A stretch of DNA of 64,000 nt from Fusarium oxysporum f. sp. lycopersici 4287. Taxonomy: Eukaryota > Ascomycota > Sordariomycetes > Hypocreales > Nectriaceae. The notes beneath the pieces were generated by a model, which saw only the letters and a list, made by a program, of their open reading frames with translations, made no database searches and had not been told where the DNA came from. The position numbers and the translations under genes were made by a program. Position 1 is the stretch's first letter. Each line of letters opens with the position of its first letter. Shown one piece after another: positions 10,408 to 20,409 of this stretch. The stretch spans positions 1,220,028 to 1,284,027 of the forward strand of contig NC_031000.1 of NCBI RefSeq assembly GCF_000149955.1, in the 5' to 3' direction.

Positions 10408-11764
10408 ATGTCTGGTGTTGCGAACCCCGCATCAGACGTCATCATCGTCATGGGAGACGATCCGGATGGTTCGGGCGGGGGATATCATCGCCCTCAGCGG
10501 AAGAGGGTCAGGAACGACGAAGGTATTGGAGATGGAGCAGCAAAATGGAGATATGGAATGGCAGGAGGAAGGTGAGACTAGTGAGGGAGCTTTGGGACAA
10601 AACCGAGCTCGGAAGCAGGCTGCCCCCAAGTCAGCTGGTGGCATGGTCGAGGCAGTCCAGAGCTTGAAGCAACTACTAGAGCAGGACTTGAACAAGAAAA
10701 TCGAAGCGATGAAGGCCGAATTTCAGCTCGAGTTCACCAAGCTCAGTGATCGCATGGCCGAGGAAGTCGCCAGGGCCACGGCCCAGATGGCACAAGAATT
10801 ATCGCAAGTCCGAGACCAGCTCACCCAGGTTTGCGGCGAGCTGGAGCAGACTCGACTACAGCTAGACATGCTGAATAAGACTGAAACACCACGGTCGTCG
10901 GTTCAATCGTATGCAGACGCAGCCAGGATGACATCCACCAGCATGTCCAGTCAATCTTCGTCTGCAGCCCGATCGGCAACTCCAGAACCGGTGTTCTGCA
11001 CAGTCGACACATCCAGAGTTCCTGAAGACCATCTTAGAGAGGCTACACCAACAATGATTCGTAAAACCGTGGAGCAGGAGATGCGACAGTCGAGTGACCA
11101 ACCTTACTGGCGATGCGTCGCAGTGACCAGAGATGGTCGGAATGCCAACCGCCTTAGGATTATAGGTAGGAACGAAGAAGAAATACAAAAGATCAAGACC
11201 ATCCTCGAAACCAGGAAAGCTCCAGGTGCAAGAGTCCTTCGGGACCAACTATATCCTATCAAAGTTGATAGCATGAATCGTATGGCCGTCTTTGACCAGG
11301 AGTTTAACATCATCCCCGGAGCAATAGAAGCCTTAAACCAGGAGAATGAAGTCCAGNNNNNNNNNNNNNNNNNNNNNNNNNNNNNNNNNNNNNNNNNNNN
11401 NNNNNNNNNNNNNNNNNNNNNNNNNNNNNNNNNNNNNNNNNNNNNNNNNNNNNNNNTAGTCTACTTAACTAAGAGCAGCGATGCCAAGAGACTACTGCAG
11501 GAACACTACTTTCTCGTCGCAGGTGAATCGGCATATACGAGTGTATTTGAGCAGACCACTGGACCGGAACAATGCTATAATTGCCAAGAGCTCGGTCACA
11601 AGGCATTCTCGTGCAATAAGAATCGAGTATGTGCAAGGTGCGCCACCGTGGGCCACCATCACAGTGAATGCCGGGCGCAGATACCCAAGTGCGCTCTCTG
11701 CAGCGGTCCGCATGAGTCATTCAGTAGAAATTGCCTGAAACTTCACCCCAGGCGGCATGAGTAA
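10408..11764 (+). CDS. LINE ORF1, coiled-coil and CCHC zinc-knuckle protein, probable frameshift and N gap
   Basis: The likely start is ATG at 10408 ([16 protein letters not shown]), because the 5' fragment at 46948 begins with the same peptide. That frame stops at about 10575, and the main ORF1 frame runs alongside from before 10500, so one small indel near 10500-10550 probably split it; an in-frame ATG at 10532 is the alternative start. The main frame shows a long coiled coil ([20 protein letters not shown] and on), a region like an RNA-binding domain, then after the gap three zinc knuckles ([43 protein letters not shown]). The stop overlaps the ORF2 ATG by 8 nt. Confidence 0.75.
11357..11456. 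other. Assembly gap, 100 N
   Basis: Exactly 100 undetermined bases inside LINE ORF1, the conventional length for a gap of unknown size. The frame stays open across it only by the chance of length. Confidence 0.99.
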
Positions 11765-14700
11765 GTCGTTGCAGGTGATTCAACTGAATGTGAGAAAGCA
11801 GGATACGGTACACGAGAGCCTCATGAACGATAAGCAACTTCAAGATTACGCAGCAATAGCGATCCAAGAGCCCCAGGCACACCAAAAGGACAGCAAGCTA
11901 CTAACGGTCCCTATGGGGCACCCCAGATGGGTTAAGATGGTCCCCACAGTTTGGAGAGAGGGCCGGTGGCCGATTCGAAGCATGTTATGGGTAAACAAGG
12001 ATGTGGAGGCGGAGCAGATACCGATTGAGACAGCGGATATGACGGCAGCCATCTTGCGACTCCCTGAGCGGCTGGTTCTGGTTGTTTCGGTTTACGTGCC
12101 AGGAGGAGACACCCAAGCTTTACAAGGCACTTGCAACGCTTTGCGCCAGGTCATCTCAGACGTAAGAGGACAAGCCGGTAGACTGGTGGACGTGGTAGTT
12201 GTCGGAGACTTCAACCGACACGACCAGCTATGGGGAGGAGACGACATATCCTTGACGAGGCAAGGCGAAGCGGATCAGATCATCAATCTTATGAATGAAT
12301 TTGAACTTATGAGCCTGCTCCCGAGAGGAACGAAGACGTGGAGCGGTGGAGATTTTGAGACAACAGTCGACCTGATCCTTACTTCGGCAGATCTAGCGTC
12401 TTCGACTGTCAAGTGTATGATACATGGCACGGAGCACGGATCCGATCATCGTGCTATCGAGACGGAATTCGACGTCTCTGTTCCGATGCCGCAAGCCCAG
12501 GAGCGACTTTTGCTCAAGAACGCACCATGGAAGGAGATCAACGCCCGGATTGCCGAGGCGTTAGAGTCCATCCCGGAACAAGGCACCGTACAGCAGAAGA
12601 CTAACAGGCTTATGACAGTAGTGCTGGAGGCAGTCCGCGCGCTAACACCCAGAGCTAAGCCGTCACCATACGCAAAGCGTTGGTGGACCTCAGACCTCAC
12701 ACAACTTCGGCAGATATACACACACTGGAGGAACCGTGCCAGAGCATCGAGACGTGCGGGACGAGTATGCGAGGAGCTTGAGGACACGGCGAGAGGAGCA
12801 GCAAAGCAGTACCATGATGCCATCAGACAGCAGAAAAAGACGCATTGGAACGAGTTTTTAGCCGATAACGACAACATATGGAAGGCAGCAAAGTATCTCA
12901 AGTCTGGAGACGATACAGCATTTGGAAAAGTACCCCAACTCACGAGGGTCGACGGCACATGTACGACCAACAACATCGAACAGGCCGAGGAGATGTTCAT
13001 CACGTTCTTCCCTCCATTGCCGGAGCACATCGAGCAGGAAGGGGATCGACCCCAGCGCGGATCTGCCATCACCATGCCGGACATCACCATGGAGGAGGTA
13101 GAGCGACAGCTTTTCGCGGCGAAGTCATGGAAAGCACCTGGTGAAGACGGGTTACCTGTTCTAGTCTGGAAACAGATCTGGCCTTCTGTCAGGCACCGAG
13201 TCTTCTCGCTTTTCCGTGCGTCGCTGGAAGATGGAGTGCTGCCGGATCAATGGAGACATGCCAAGATCATTCCGCTAAAGAAACCAAACAAGGAAAACTA
13301 TTCGGTCGCGAAGGCATGGAGGCCTATTTCGCTTCTATCCACGCTAGGCAAAATACTAGAGGCGGTCGTCGCAGAAAGGATCTCGCATGCCGTTGAAACA
13401 TACGGATTACTACCAACCAATCACTTTGGAGCTCGCAAACAACGTTCCGATGAGCAGGCATTGATGCTGCTGCAAGAGCAGATCTATGCCGCCTGGCGGG
13501 GTCGATGGATCCTTAGCCTGGTGAGCTTTGACGTCAAAGGAGCTTACAATGGAGTGTGCAAAGAAAGACTCATTCAAAGACTGAGAGCAAGGGGCATACC
13601 AGAGGATCTGCTTCGCTGGATCGAAACCTTTTGCTCGGATCGCACAGCGACTATTCAGATCAACGGACAGACAACCGAGATGCGAAGTCTACCACAAGCG
13701 GGGCTCCCACAAGGCTCACCTCTGTCTCCGATCCTGTTTCTTTTCTTCAATGCAGACCTCGTACAGCAGCGCATCGACTGCTACGGGGGAGCGATAGCGT
13801 TTGTGGATGACTTCACTGCCTGGGTGACAGGTCCAACCGCAGAAAGTAACCGCGATGGGATCAAAGGGATCATTAAGAAAGCTCTAGACTGGGAGAGAAG
13901 AAGTGGCGCAACGTTCGAGACAGAAAAGACGGCGATCATACACTTCACGCGGAAAGCATACAAGTCCGACTCAGAGCCTTTTGCAATCAGGGGACAGCTT
14001 GTTCGGCCCAAGACCCAGGTCAAGGTTCTCGGCATGATTATGGATGCTGGCCTCAAATACAAAGAGCACATAGCACGGGCAGCGGCCAAGGGATTGAACG
14101 CTGCGATGGAGCTGCAGAGGCTCAGGGGTCTTACTCCGAGGGCAGCGAGGCAGTTATTCGCAGCCACGGTGGCCCCGGTCGTGGATTACGCCTCAAACGT
14201 ATGGATGCACGCCTGCAGGTATAGAAGAGCCAGCCCTATCAACCGGGTCCAGAGGATTGGGGCAAATGCAATCGTGGGGACGTTCCTCACAGTGGCTACA
14301 AGCGTAGCAGAAGCAGAGGCGCATATCGCCAGCGCACATGAACGGTTCTGGAGACGGGCCATCAAGATGTGGACTGATCTACATACTCTTCCGACAACCA
14401 ACCCTCTCCGAAGCTCTACATCTCGCATTCGAAAGTTCAGAAGATACAATCGGTCGCCATTCTACGAGGTAGCAGTGGCACTCAATGAGATCCCGATGGA
14501 AGAACTAGAAACGATCAACCCTTTCACGTTGGCACCCTGGGTAGAACGGGTGCAGACTATAGTGGATGATGGGGATGGTTTAGGGACAATGCAAGCAGAT
14601 CTAGGATGGGCGGTACGTGCTGCAGTGAGCAGTTCGGCGCGGAATGGGGTAGTCGGAGTCGGCGGGGTCATCGAGATTCCTGCATCGGTGCAAGGAGGGC

Positions 14701-15527
14701 CGAAGCTTGAACGCTTCTCTTTCACACTTGGCATGAGGACGGAGCAGAACCCATTTTCCGGACAACTAGCAGCGATGGCTTACACGTTGAGACACTTACC
14801 CGACCTTGAGTATCGAAGCGTGGCACTGTTGGCGAGCAACAAAGCCGCCGTGCTCACGGTCCGAAACCCTCGCCAGCAGTCCGGTCAAGAGTATGTTAAA
14901 TGCATATATGATTCCATCAATGTATTGAGGGTCAAAGGAAACGTGGTGGCTGTCATATGGATGCCCACCAGTGCTGAACACAGGCTCCTGAAAATGGCTA
15001 AGAAAGAGGCGCGAAGTGCGAGCCAAGACGGTGCCGTCCCGGCTCAGAAGTTTCCCCAAATGCGATCGACGACCCTGAATATAGCCCGATCGAGCCAGCG
15101 TGCAAACCAACGGCTACCAGACAATGTTGGGAAGTTTTCGAAGAAGGTTGATGCTGCGCTCCCGGGTAAGCACACTCGATTGCTCTACGATGGCTTGTCA
15201 CGGAGAGAAGCCAGCGTGCTAGCACAACTTAGGACAGGCATGGCCAGATTAAATGGATACCTATTCCGGATCAGCATAGCAGCGTCACAGAAATGCACAT
15301 GCGGACAAGCGATAGAGACAGTAGAGCACTTTCTCTTTCGATGCAGGAAATGGACAGCGCACAGGACTGAGATGCTGCAGTGCACTGAGACATTGAGAGG
15401 GAACCTCTCGTTCTACTTAGGAGGAAAGTCACCATCAGATGACGCCAAGTGGACGCCAAACATGCAGGCAGTCCATGCAACTATACGATTTGCAATAGCC
15501 ACAGGACGACTCGACACACAATATTGA
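11757..15527 (+). CDS. LINE ORF2: endonuclease, reverse transcriptase, RNase H-like, zinc region
   Basis: Uninterrupted 1256-aa protein from an ATG overlapping the end of ORF1. Residues 1-225 form an APE-type endonuclease with its usual boxes: QLNVRK, IQEPQ, GDFNRHD and SDHRAIE. The reverse transcriptase covers about 450-800: [46 protein letters not shown] near 649 and the catalytic FVDD at 682-685. An RNase H-like region follows (about 955-1080) but lacks the usual first acidic DGS box, having SSSARNG instead, so its activity is doubtful. The C-terminus has a [17 protein letters not shown] zinc motif. The protein makes and integrates a cDNA copy by target-primed reverse transcription. It looks competent. 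Confidence 0.92.
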   Translation: MSKSLQVIQLNVRKQDTVHESLMNDKQLQDYAAIAIQEPQAHQKDSKLLTVPMGHPRWVKMVPTVWREGRWPIRSMLWVNKDVEAEQIPIETADMTAAILRLPERLVLVVSVYVPGGDTQALQGTCNALRQVISDVRGQAGRLVDVVVVGDFNRHDQLWGGDDISLTRQGEADQIINLMNEFELMSLLPRGTKTWSGGDFETTVDLILTSADLASSTVKCMIHGTEHGSDHRAIETEFDVSVPMPQAQERLLLKNAPWKEINARIAEALESIPEQGTVQQKTNRLMTVVLEAVRALTPRAKPSPYAKRWWTSDLTQLRQIYTHWRNRARASRRAGRVCEELEDTARGAAKQYHDAIRQQKKTHWNEFLADNDNIWKAAKYLKSGDDTAFGKVPQLTRVDGTCTTNNIEQAEEMFITFFPPLPEHIEQEGDRPQRGSAITMPDITMEEVERQLFAAKSWKAPGEDGLPVLVWKQIWPSVRHRVFSLFRASLEDGVLPDQWRHAKIIPLKKPNKENYSVAKAWRPISLLSTLGKILEAVVAERISHAVETYGLLPTNHFGARKQRSDEQALMLLQEQIYAAWRGRWILSLVSFDVKGAYNGVCKERLIQRLRARGIPEDLLRWIETFCSDRTATIQINGQTTEMRSLPQAGLPQGSPLSPILFLFFNADLVQQRIDCYGGAIAFVDDFTAWVTGPTAESNRDGIKGIIKKALDWERRSGATFETEKTAIIHFTRKAYKSDSEPFAIRGQLVRPKTQVKVLGMIMDAGLKYKEHIARAAAKGLNAAMELQRLRGLTPRAARQLFAATVAPVVDYASNVWMHACRYRRASPINRVQRIGANAIVGTFLTVATSVAEAEAHIASAHERFWRRAIKMWTDLHTLPTTNPLRSSTSRIRKFRRYNRSPFYEVAVALNEIPMEELETINPFTLAPWVERVQTIVDDGDGLGTMQADLGWAVRAAVSSSARNGVVGVGGVIEIPASVQGGPKLERFSFTLGMRTEQNPFSGQLAAMAYTLRHLPDLEYRSVALLASNKAAVLTVRNPRQQSGQEYVKCIYDSINVLRVKGNVVAVIWMPTSAEHRLLKMAKKEARSASQDGAVPAQKFPQMRSTTLNIARSSQRANQRLPDNVGKFSKKVDAALPGKHTRLLYDGLSRREASVLAQLRTGMARLNGYLFRISIAASQKCTCGQAIETVEHFLFRCRKWTAHRTEMLQCTETLRGNLSFYLGGKSPSDDAKWTPNMQAVHATIRFAIATGRLDTQY

Positions 15528-15965
15528 AGCCAGATTGCAAGAACCTCACCTACTTACTCTTACTAACCCACTCACACCCTATACTAAACACCCTGTGCAC
15601 AGAGGCGGACGCCGCTTCAGCCGCCGTAGATAGGACGCTGGACACTTGAAGAACAGCCTTCAAGCTAGTTCGCCGGTAATGCTGCTAAAACGTGGGAGAA
15701 GCAAGGCACAGCAGAACAGAAAGGAAAAGAGTAATCAAGGAGCAGGCGCTGTATGGGCTTGAGGACACGAATTTCAGATTGATAGTGTAAAACCAAGGTT
15801 CAGCATGGGCTTTAGGAAAATGCGGACACAAATTGAGCAATGTGTGGCACAGCATGGGCTTGGGGAAACGAGGACGAAAAGCAGGCGTTGTATGTAAGCA
15901 TTAGTGACTAGTGCCCTTTCGGTCAGAACAGGCCGCCGGGCGTAATAAATTGTATTGTATTGTAT
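15528..15965 (+). other. LINE 3' untranslated region and (TTGTA)n tail
   Basis: Non-coding. Three imperfect repeats of a GCATGGGCTTnAGGAnA-like unit occur at about 15750-15880. It ends with gggcgtaataaat and three to four TTGTA units that merge into the target duplication. Confidence 0.75.
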
Positions 15966-15983
15966 TGTACTGGTCGTGCACTT
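15966..15983 (+). repeat. Target site duplication, right copy (LINE 10340-15965)
   Basis: TGTACTGGTCGTGCACTT, one mismatch from the left copy at 10322-10339. Its end is only 15 bases from the ATG of the next gene, so the LINE landed in that gene's 5' leader. Confidence 0.8.
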
Positions 15984-15998
15984 GACATAGAAGCCATA

Positions 15999-16658
15999 AT
16001 GGCTGATGATACGCTGCTCTCTCGACTGAAGCTATCCATCGAATCTCGTGCTCGAGTTCTCATATGCTGCCACGATACTTGTCGCTTCGCTCTCGCTTCT
16101 GATCCGGCTCAAGTTAGCGAGCATCTTCGGAGAAAACACAAAGTGACTGCTGCGGACCGCCGTCAATTAACCCGTTTCTTGAGCGCCAGCACCCAAGAAT
16201 TACGGGATCCATCTGAAGCTCGTGTTCGAAAGGACGGCTTACCCTACGATCCGGACTTGTGTCTCGTTCATGGATATATATGCAAATTCTGTACTGAGCG
16301 CACGGCGAGCTCCCAAGTGATCTCTCGTCATGTGGCCTCAAACCATGAGGAGGAGAGGCTTCGACTAGGGGTCCGAAGAAAAGCCATGTACGAGCCTGCG
16401 TTCTTGCAAGCGTGGACCAAGAGTCCTCCTGGAGGACGTTACTGGATTGTTGAATACGGCGGGTCCTCAGTCAGACCAGTCGGTGGTAAGGAAGCTCACG
16501 ACCATCTCAAGGACATCTTTGAGCGAGAGCAGGGAAGACAGAGACTCTTAAAAGAAATGGACCTACCGGATGGAACTGGCATGAACAGCGGTCCCCAAAA
16601 CACAATATTCACAGATCTAAAGCCCTGGCTTGAGAGGACCGGCTGGGAGCAAACATGA
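15999..16658 (+). CDS. OrsD-like (DUF3505) zinc-finger protein, N-terminal part
   Basis: 219 aa from the first ATG in frame (MADDTLLSRLK). Two cysteine/histidine modules fit the fungal DUF3505/OrsD family: CCHDTCRFALASDPAQVSEHLRRKH (about 23-49) and an ICKFC finger closed by HVASNH. The tail ends in PWLERTGWEQT, where family members usually continue without a break. Here the stop (TGA) overlaps the start of the next ORF in an ATGA, so the two ORFs are probably halves of one ancestral gene split by a small indel. The family is common in accessory and subtelomeric fungal DNA, often beside or fused to RecQ-like helicases. Its molecular role is unknown. Confidence 0.65.
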   Translation: MADDTLLSRLKLSIESRARVLICCHDTCRFALASDPAQVSEHLRRKHKVTAADRRQLTRFLSASTQELRDPSEARVRKDGLPYDPDLCLVHGYICKFCTERTASSQVISRHVASNHEEERLRLGVRRKAMYEPAFLQAWTKSPPGGRYWIVEYGGSSVRPVGGKEAHDHLKDIFEREQGRQRLLKEMDLPDGTGMNSGPQNTIFTDLKPWLERTGWEQT

Positions 16659-19444
16659 GCCTGTCTAGTTATATCGGATCCGAAGGGCAGATAATCAGTT
16701 CTGCTGGTGATGAAAGCAGAATCGCTAATCTCATCGCTGCGGTAGACGCCGTGATGGACCGCTGCGAGCAGACGGCGCGGATAACAAGCAGGAGCCTGTT
16801 ATGTTGGCTACGTAGCGTACGACCCCACGTCTGCTACGCCAAGCCCTTCACTTTTGTGGAGAAGGCCGCTAGCAGGAAGCAGTACATTCGAGTGCTTAAA
16901 AGGTTTATTGCGATGGTCTTTCGAGCCTTCAACCTACCTGCAGACATCCGACGGCGTCAAGCCGGCATACGGCTCAAGAAATCACATATTCGTCTAATAT
17001 CGGCATTGTGGAACCACGAGATTTGGAAGCAGTGTAACACCTCGGTTGAGGGCTTCTGGACATCAATCAAGTCATCTACCACGACTGACATTGAAGATGA
17101 GTTAGATGAAGAGAGCAATGATGAAGAAAGGCACAATGACGACAAAATCTCGAGTGGATATGAAAGTGATGCCACATTGGGGTTTGAGGGCTCGGAAAAC
17201 GACGACATGGATGATGGAAATAGTGAATACGAAGATGACGAAACACTTGAGCAAGACGACATTGACGATCACAAAGTGGAGACTTGTACGCTAGGAGAAT
17301 CGGATGGGATGACATCACCATTGGTCGAAGAAGTGTTGGAACTGCTATTCGGACTGATTATGGAGTTCAGTACCGAAGAAGTCATAGATGGGCGACCGGC
17401 GTCGACCCTGTTGGTATATTTTAGTGGGATTCTTGGATTCACAGCCGATCTCAACAGCTTTCTCCCGGCCAGGTCGTATACGTCTAACCTTGCGGCATTG
17501 ATATACATTCAACGACTTCTGTTCCTCGAGTATGCCTTACCAGCACGAGGTTATGCTACCCTTGGAATCACACGACGTCCTCGGACAGGCCAGGTTCCAC
17601 TGCTACAGAAAACAAGGCTGGAATACCTAGTTCTCGGATCACAGTCGCCATTCGAAGAACTCTTCTCGCTCCTCGCATACGGAAGGGCAATAGCTGGCTC
17701 AGAGACGCCCGCGTTCCTTCTCAGATGGAGCGATGATAGCCAGACTGTGTCATACAAAGACGAAATCTCGGTCAATATGGAACAGTTCCGACGTCTCCCA
17801 ATGACGCTTTTAGAGCGTGCGGAAACTCTTTCTGGGCAATTGATGTATGGATGGAAACCTCCCTGTGACCTTTCTTCCGTGAAAGACGACATCTCGAATA
17901 CGACACACGGATTCTCATTCGTTAGTCATCCGAAGAACGATCTGACAGAAGCCTATTTGGAGATATCGTTGAAAGCTTGCACCAGTCAAGCAAGCCCACT
18001 CTCGCGCAAAGGAAAATGGCATCGCGGTGCTATCCTTGCATTTTTGAAAAAGGAAGAAGCATTGCGCGAGATCTTAGCCGATCTTATGCTCATGACATGC
18101 GGTGGTCAGCCTCGCTCACCAGACTTACTGGAAGTCCGGGTTCGCAATCATGGAACTGCTGAGCGAAGTTTCTACGTATACAATAGCTTCATGATCTATG
18201 TCACTCGCAGTCACAAGGCAAAGCGTTCAACAAACAGAGAGTTCATCGTTGCCCGATTCTTTCCCTTTCAGGTCGGACAGTTACTATATACATATCTTGT
18301 GTATATCCGTCCTTTCGTGGACATGCTTGCCCGAGAGCACGAACCCTACACGAACGAATGCTCGCCATATTTTTTCAGGACTAGACCAAATCTTGACAGC
18401 CAACGTTGGTCCACCGAGCGCCTCACCAGAATAGTCAAGCGATTCACGCACGAGGTCTGGGACCAAGGCGTCAACCTGCGACTCTTGCGACAGCTTTGTA
18501 TCGGTATCACTGATAGGCATGTTCGGGAGGTAAGCCAGCCTTTCAACCGATTCGACGACCGGACAGATAAGGCGGATCGCGGGGTTACTTTTGCTTGGTC
18601 GAGCGGCCATCGCCCGCTACAACGAGCAAGAACATATGGGCTCGATGGAGCTTTCCCGACGCATTTGCAACCCCAATTGCTCGAACGCTACGAATGGGTG
18701 TCGGTTCGTTGGCATGAGTTCTTGCATATGCCTAGCAGATGTGTATCTCCGTCGATGCGCGTCGGAACAAGTTCAGGCAGACAAGAACATACCACACCAG
18801 ATGCAGTGGATCTCGACGACCAATCTCACGACAATCCGTTTGAGTCACCGCCTCAGTCTTCTCCGACGGTATCGTTATCTAGTGCCATGCCCTCGAAGAG
18901 GGACCGGCAGGTTCAGAGCTCACTCAAACATCGTGCCACAACCACATTATACCAAACCCCGGTGAAGAGAAGACCTAATCGGTTCGCGGAGCTATTGTCT
19001 TCCATGGCAAATTTGACAGATAGCTCACAGAAGGAGTCTACAACTCACATGTTCGGTCATATGTGTGACTTTGGAAACTCCATGGCAGCCCAGGAATATG
19101 AGATGATAGTCTCCTATCTTAAAAGTAAACAAGTCGAGATCTGGCCGCTGGACAAAAATGAAGTGGAGATCGTTGTGTCGGGCGATTCCGACAGGGTCGT
19201 TAGCAATCAACCCTTCACGGCAGCTCCATTTCTGGACCTCAACGATCGGCTTAGCTGGATCCATAAAACTACCGAAGATTGGAAATTCGTCGGTTGTGAG
19301 CTTTGTTTCATAAACAAGGGTGAACGCGAACCCGATCATGGACTAGAAAACTATCAACCATTCAGCATCCATGTAGGGGGCTACATGATTGAAAAACACA
19401 TACAAAATGAAATGACGCTATTGAACCATAGGGGGCAACATTGA
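16655..19444 (+). CDS. Fungal helicase-associated accessory protein, possibly recombinase-like, no helicase domain
   Basis: 929 aa, ATG at 16655 overlapping the previous stop. Residues 1-120 are helical; about 145-210 is a strongly acidic stretch rich in Asp/Glu. Residues about 530-690 are the best conserved part: YLVYIRPFVDML, SPYFFRTRPN, WSTERLTRIVKRF, LRQLCIGITDRHV, then WSSGHRPLQRARTYGLDGAF. This block resembles the region between DUF3505 and RecQ helicase domains of large fungal proteins. Its Arg, His-x-x-Arg-like and Tyr pattern recalls tyrosine recombinases, which is inference only. The expected C-terminal helicase is absent; a Ser/Thr/Pro-rich tail ends the protein. Whether it is translated alone or is the rear half of a split gene is not settled. 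Confidence 0.55.
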   Translation: MSLSSYIGSEGQIISSAGDESRIANLIAAVDAVMDRCEQTARITSRSLLCWLRSVRPHVCYAKPFTFVEKAASRKQYIRVLKRFIAMVFRAFNLPADIRRRQAGIRLKKSHIRLISALWNHEIWKQCNTSVEGFWTSIKSSTTTDIEDELDEESNDEERHNDDKISSGYESDATLGFEGSENDDMDDGNSEYEDDETLEQDDIDDHKVETCTLGESDGMTSPLVEEVLELLFGLIMEFSTEEVIDGRPASTLLVYFSGILGFTADLNSFLPARSYTSNLAALIYIQRLLFLEYALPARGYATLGITRRPRTGQVPLLQKTRLEYLVLGSQSPFEELFSLLAYGRAIAGSETPAFLLRWSDDSQTVSYKDEISVNMEQFRRLPMTLLERAETLSGQLMYGWKPPCDLSSVKDDISNTTHGFSFVSHPKNDLTEAYLEISLKACTSQASPLSRKGKWHRGAILAFLKKEEALREILADLMLMTCGGQPRSPDLLEVRVRNHGTAERSFYVYNSFMIYVTRSHKAKRSTNREFIVARFFPFQVGQLLYTYLVYIRPFVDMLAREHEPYTNECSPYFFRTRPNLDSQRWSTERLTRIVKRFTHEVWDQGVNLRLLRQLCIGITDRHVREVSQPFNRFDDRTDKADRGVTFAWSSGHRPLQRARTYGLDGAFPTHLQPQLLERYEWVSVRWHEFLHMPSRCVSPSMRVGTSSGRQEHTTPDAVDLDDQSHDNPFESPPQSSPTVSLSSAMPSKRDRQVQSSLKHRATTTLYQTPVKRRPNRFAELLSSMANLTDSSQKESTTHMFGHMCDFGNSMAAQEYEMIVSYLKSKQVEIWPLDKNEVEIVVSGDSDRVVSNQPFTAAPFLDLNDRLSWIHKTTEDWKFVGCELCFINKGEREPDHGLENYQPFSIHVGGYMIEKHIQNEMTLLNHRGQH

Positions 19445-19735
19445 ATGAAAAAAAGGGGGGGCAACATGTAAAGAAAGCTGCTAAGTAAAATAGCCCAAAG
19501 TAGTATGTATTAAAAGATAACATTTCGGTATGAATTTTCCCAAAATATAAATTGATATAAATCCAAATTGCAGTATTGCGTTAAGTTTGAAGTTTGGTGA
19601 TTTGTTTTTGATGTAGTTGTCGAGATTAGATTGTGCTATGTGATTGGCCAGGCTGCATGGACCGTGCATTTCGGTACATTAGATTGAGGAGAGACAAGCA
19701 GCCATTTGGCGTAGGGGATAGTATCCCTACTCTTC
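19445..19735. other. Intergenic, no gene seen
   Basis: AT-rich sequence with a poly-G run near 19455. No supported coding region or structured repeat. Confidence 0.5.
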
Positions 19736-19739
19736 TATT

Positions 19740-19920
19740 CCTAATTGTCGTGTACCCCTGTTTATTTCTCAACAGCACGCTGGCTGTTGAAGTAGCGGTC
19801 ACAGGTCTCGCATTCAAAGTCTGGGACTTCATGTGAAGTGTCTGCTACATGCTGGTCACGGGATCACCAAGTAGACCATGTTTTCCAGCATGTACCGCAG
19901 GCAAAGGCCATCGTAAAATG
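19740..19920 (-). pseudogene. C2H2 zinc-finger protein relic
   Basis: Read on the minus strand, the frame gives two finger fragments in the arrangement of fungal C2H2 proteins: FACGTCWKTWSTW, a stop, then FECETCDRYFNSQRAVEK and another stop. The spacing and the CxxC-DRYFNSQ-AV pattern are typical, but stops break the frame and flanking fingers are gone. It is a short non-functional fragment. Confidence 0.5.
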
Positions 19921-20409
19921 AAGTGATGTACCACGATAAAGAAATTTAGAGATATTTGAGATAAAAAATCGGTTCTGAAAAGCTATTTGAAATCACCAGA
20001 AGCTACAGAATCAATCTCATCCCTAAAGCCCACTGGCCACGGCGCTAATGGTGGTCGGCCTCCTGCGTCTGCCTTGCCAGCCGGGACGAAGAAAGATAAG
20101 CGGAACTCTCCCGAAAGGTCGTTAAACAGAAAACAACTTCCACTTTGGCTGTGTCAATGATGTGGGGGGTTAGAGACATCAGTCTGTACGTCCCTGCAGC
20201 GTTGCCTGAATGCCTAAGCTCTGAGTTAAACCCCGCATTCGTTTGCCCTCCTTACAATTAGGCTTGTTGTCTCCTGAAAGTCCCGCCTTACCTTTCGGTG
20301 TTGGTGGAGCATATTTGCAGTCGCTTCCCTTTTCATCTGTGCTTGACACACCTGCCCAACCAATAACTGCGTTTCGATAAAGCATGATGGGAATGCTCAG
20401 ACGCCACAT
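19921..20409. other. Intergenic, no gene seen
   Basis: No supported coding region. Possible remnants of the missing N-terminus of the GMC pseudogene could lie in 20340-20409 but could not be read with confidence. Confidence 0.4.

Larger units (their letters stand above)
10340..15965 (+). mobile_element. Tad-type LINE retrotransposon, full length, nearly intact
   Basis: It starts after the left target duplication and ends in cgggcgtaataaat plus a (TTGTA)n tail before the right duplication. The 5' end is supported independently: a fragment at about 46877-47005 is similar from the same point. It encodes ORF1 (zinc-knuckle protein) and a complete ORF2 (endonuclease, reverse transcriptase, RNase H-like region). 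A 100-N gap lies in ORF1. It differs clearly from the minus-strand LINE to its left, so the two are separate families. Confidence 0.9.

Noticed and set aside
12446..13090. 214-codon minus-strand frame inside LINE ORF2
   Set aside because: Antisense shadow; no motif, and the plus-strand protein is well defined.
20179..20409. Minus-strand 76-codon frame
   Set aside because: No start context, no homology, and it overlaps the region where the GMC N-terminus should be.
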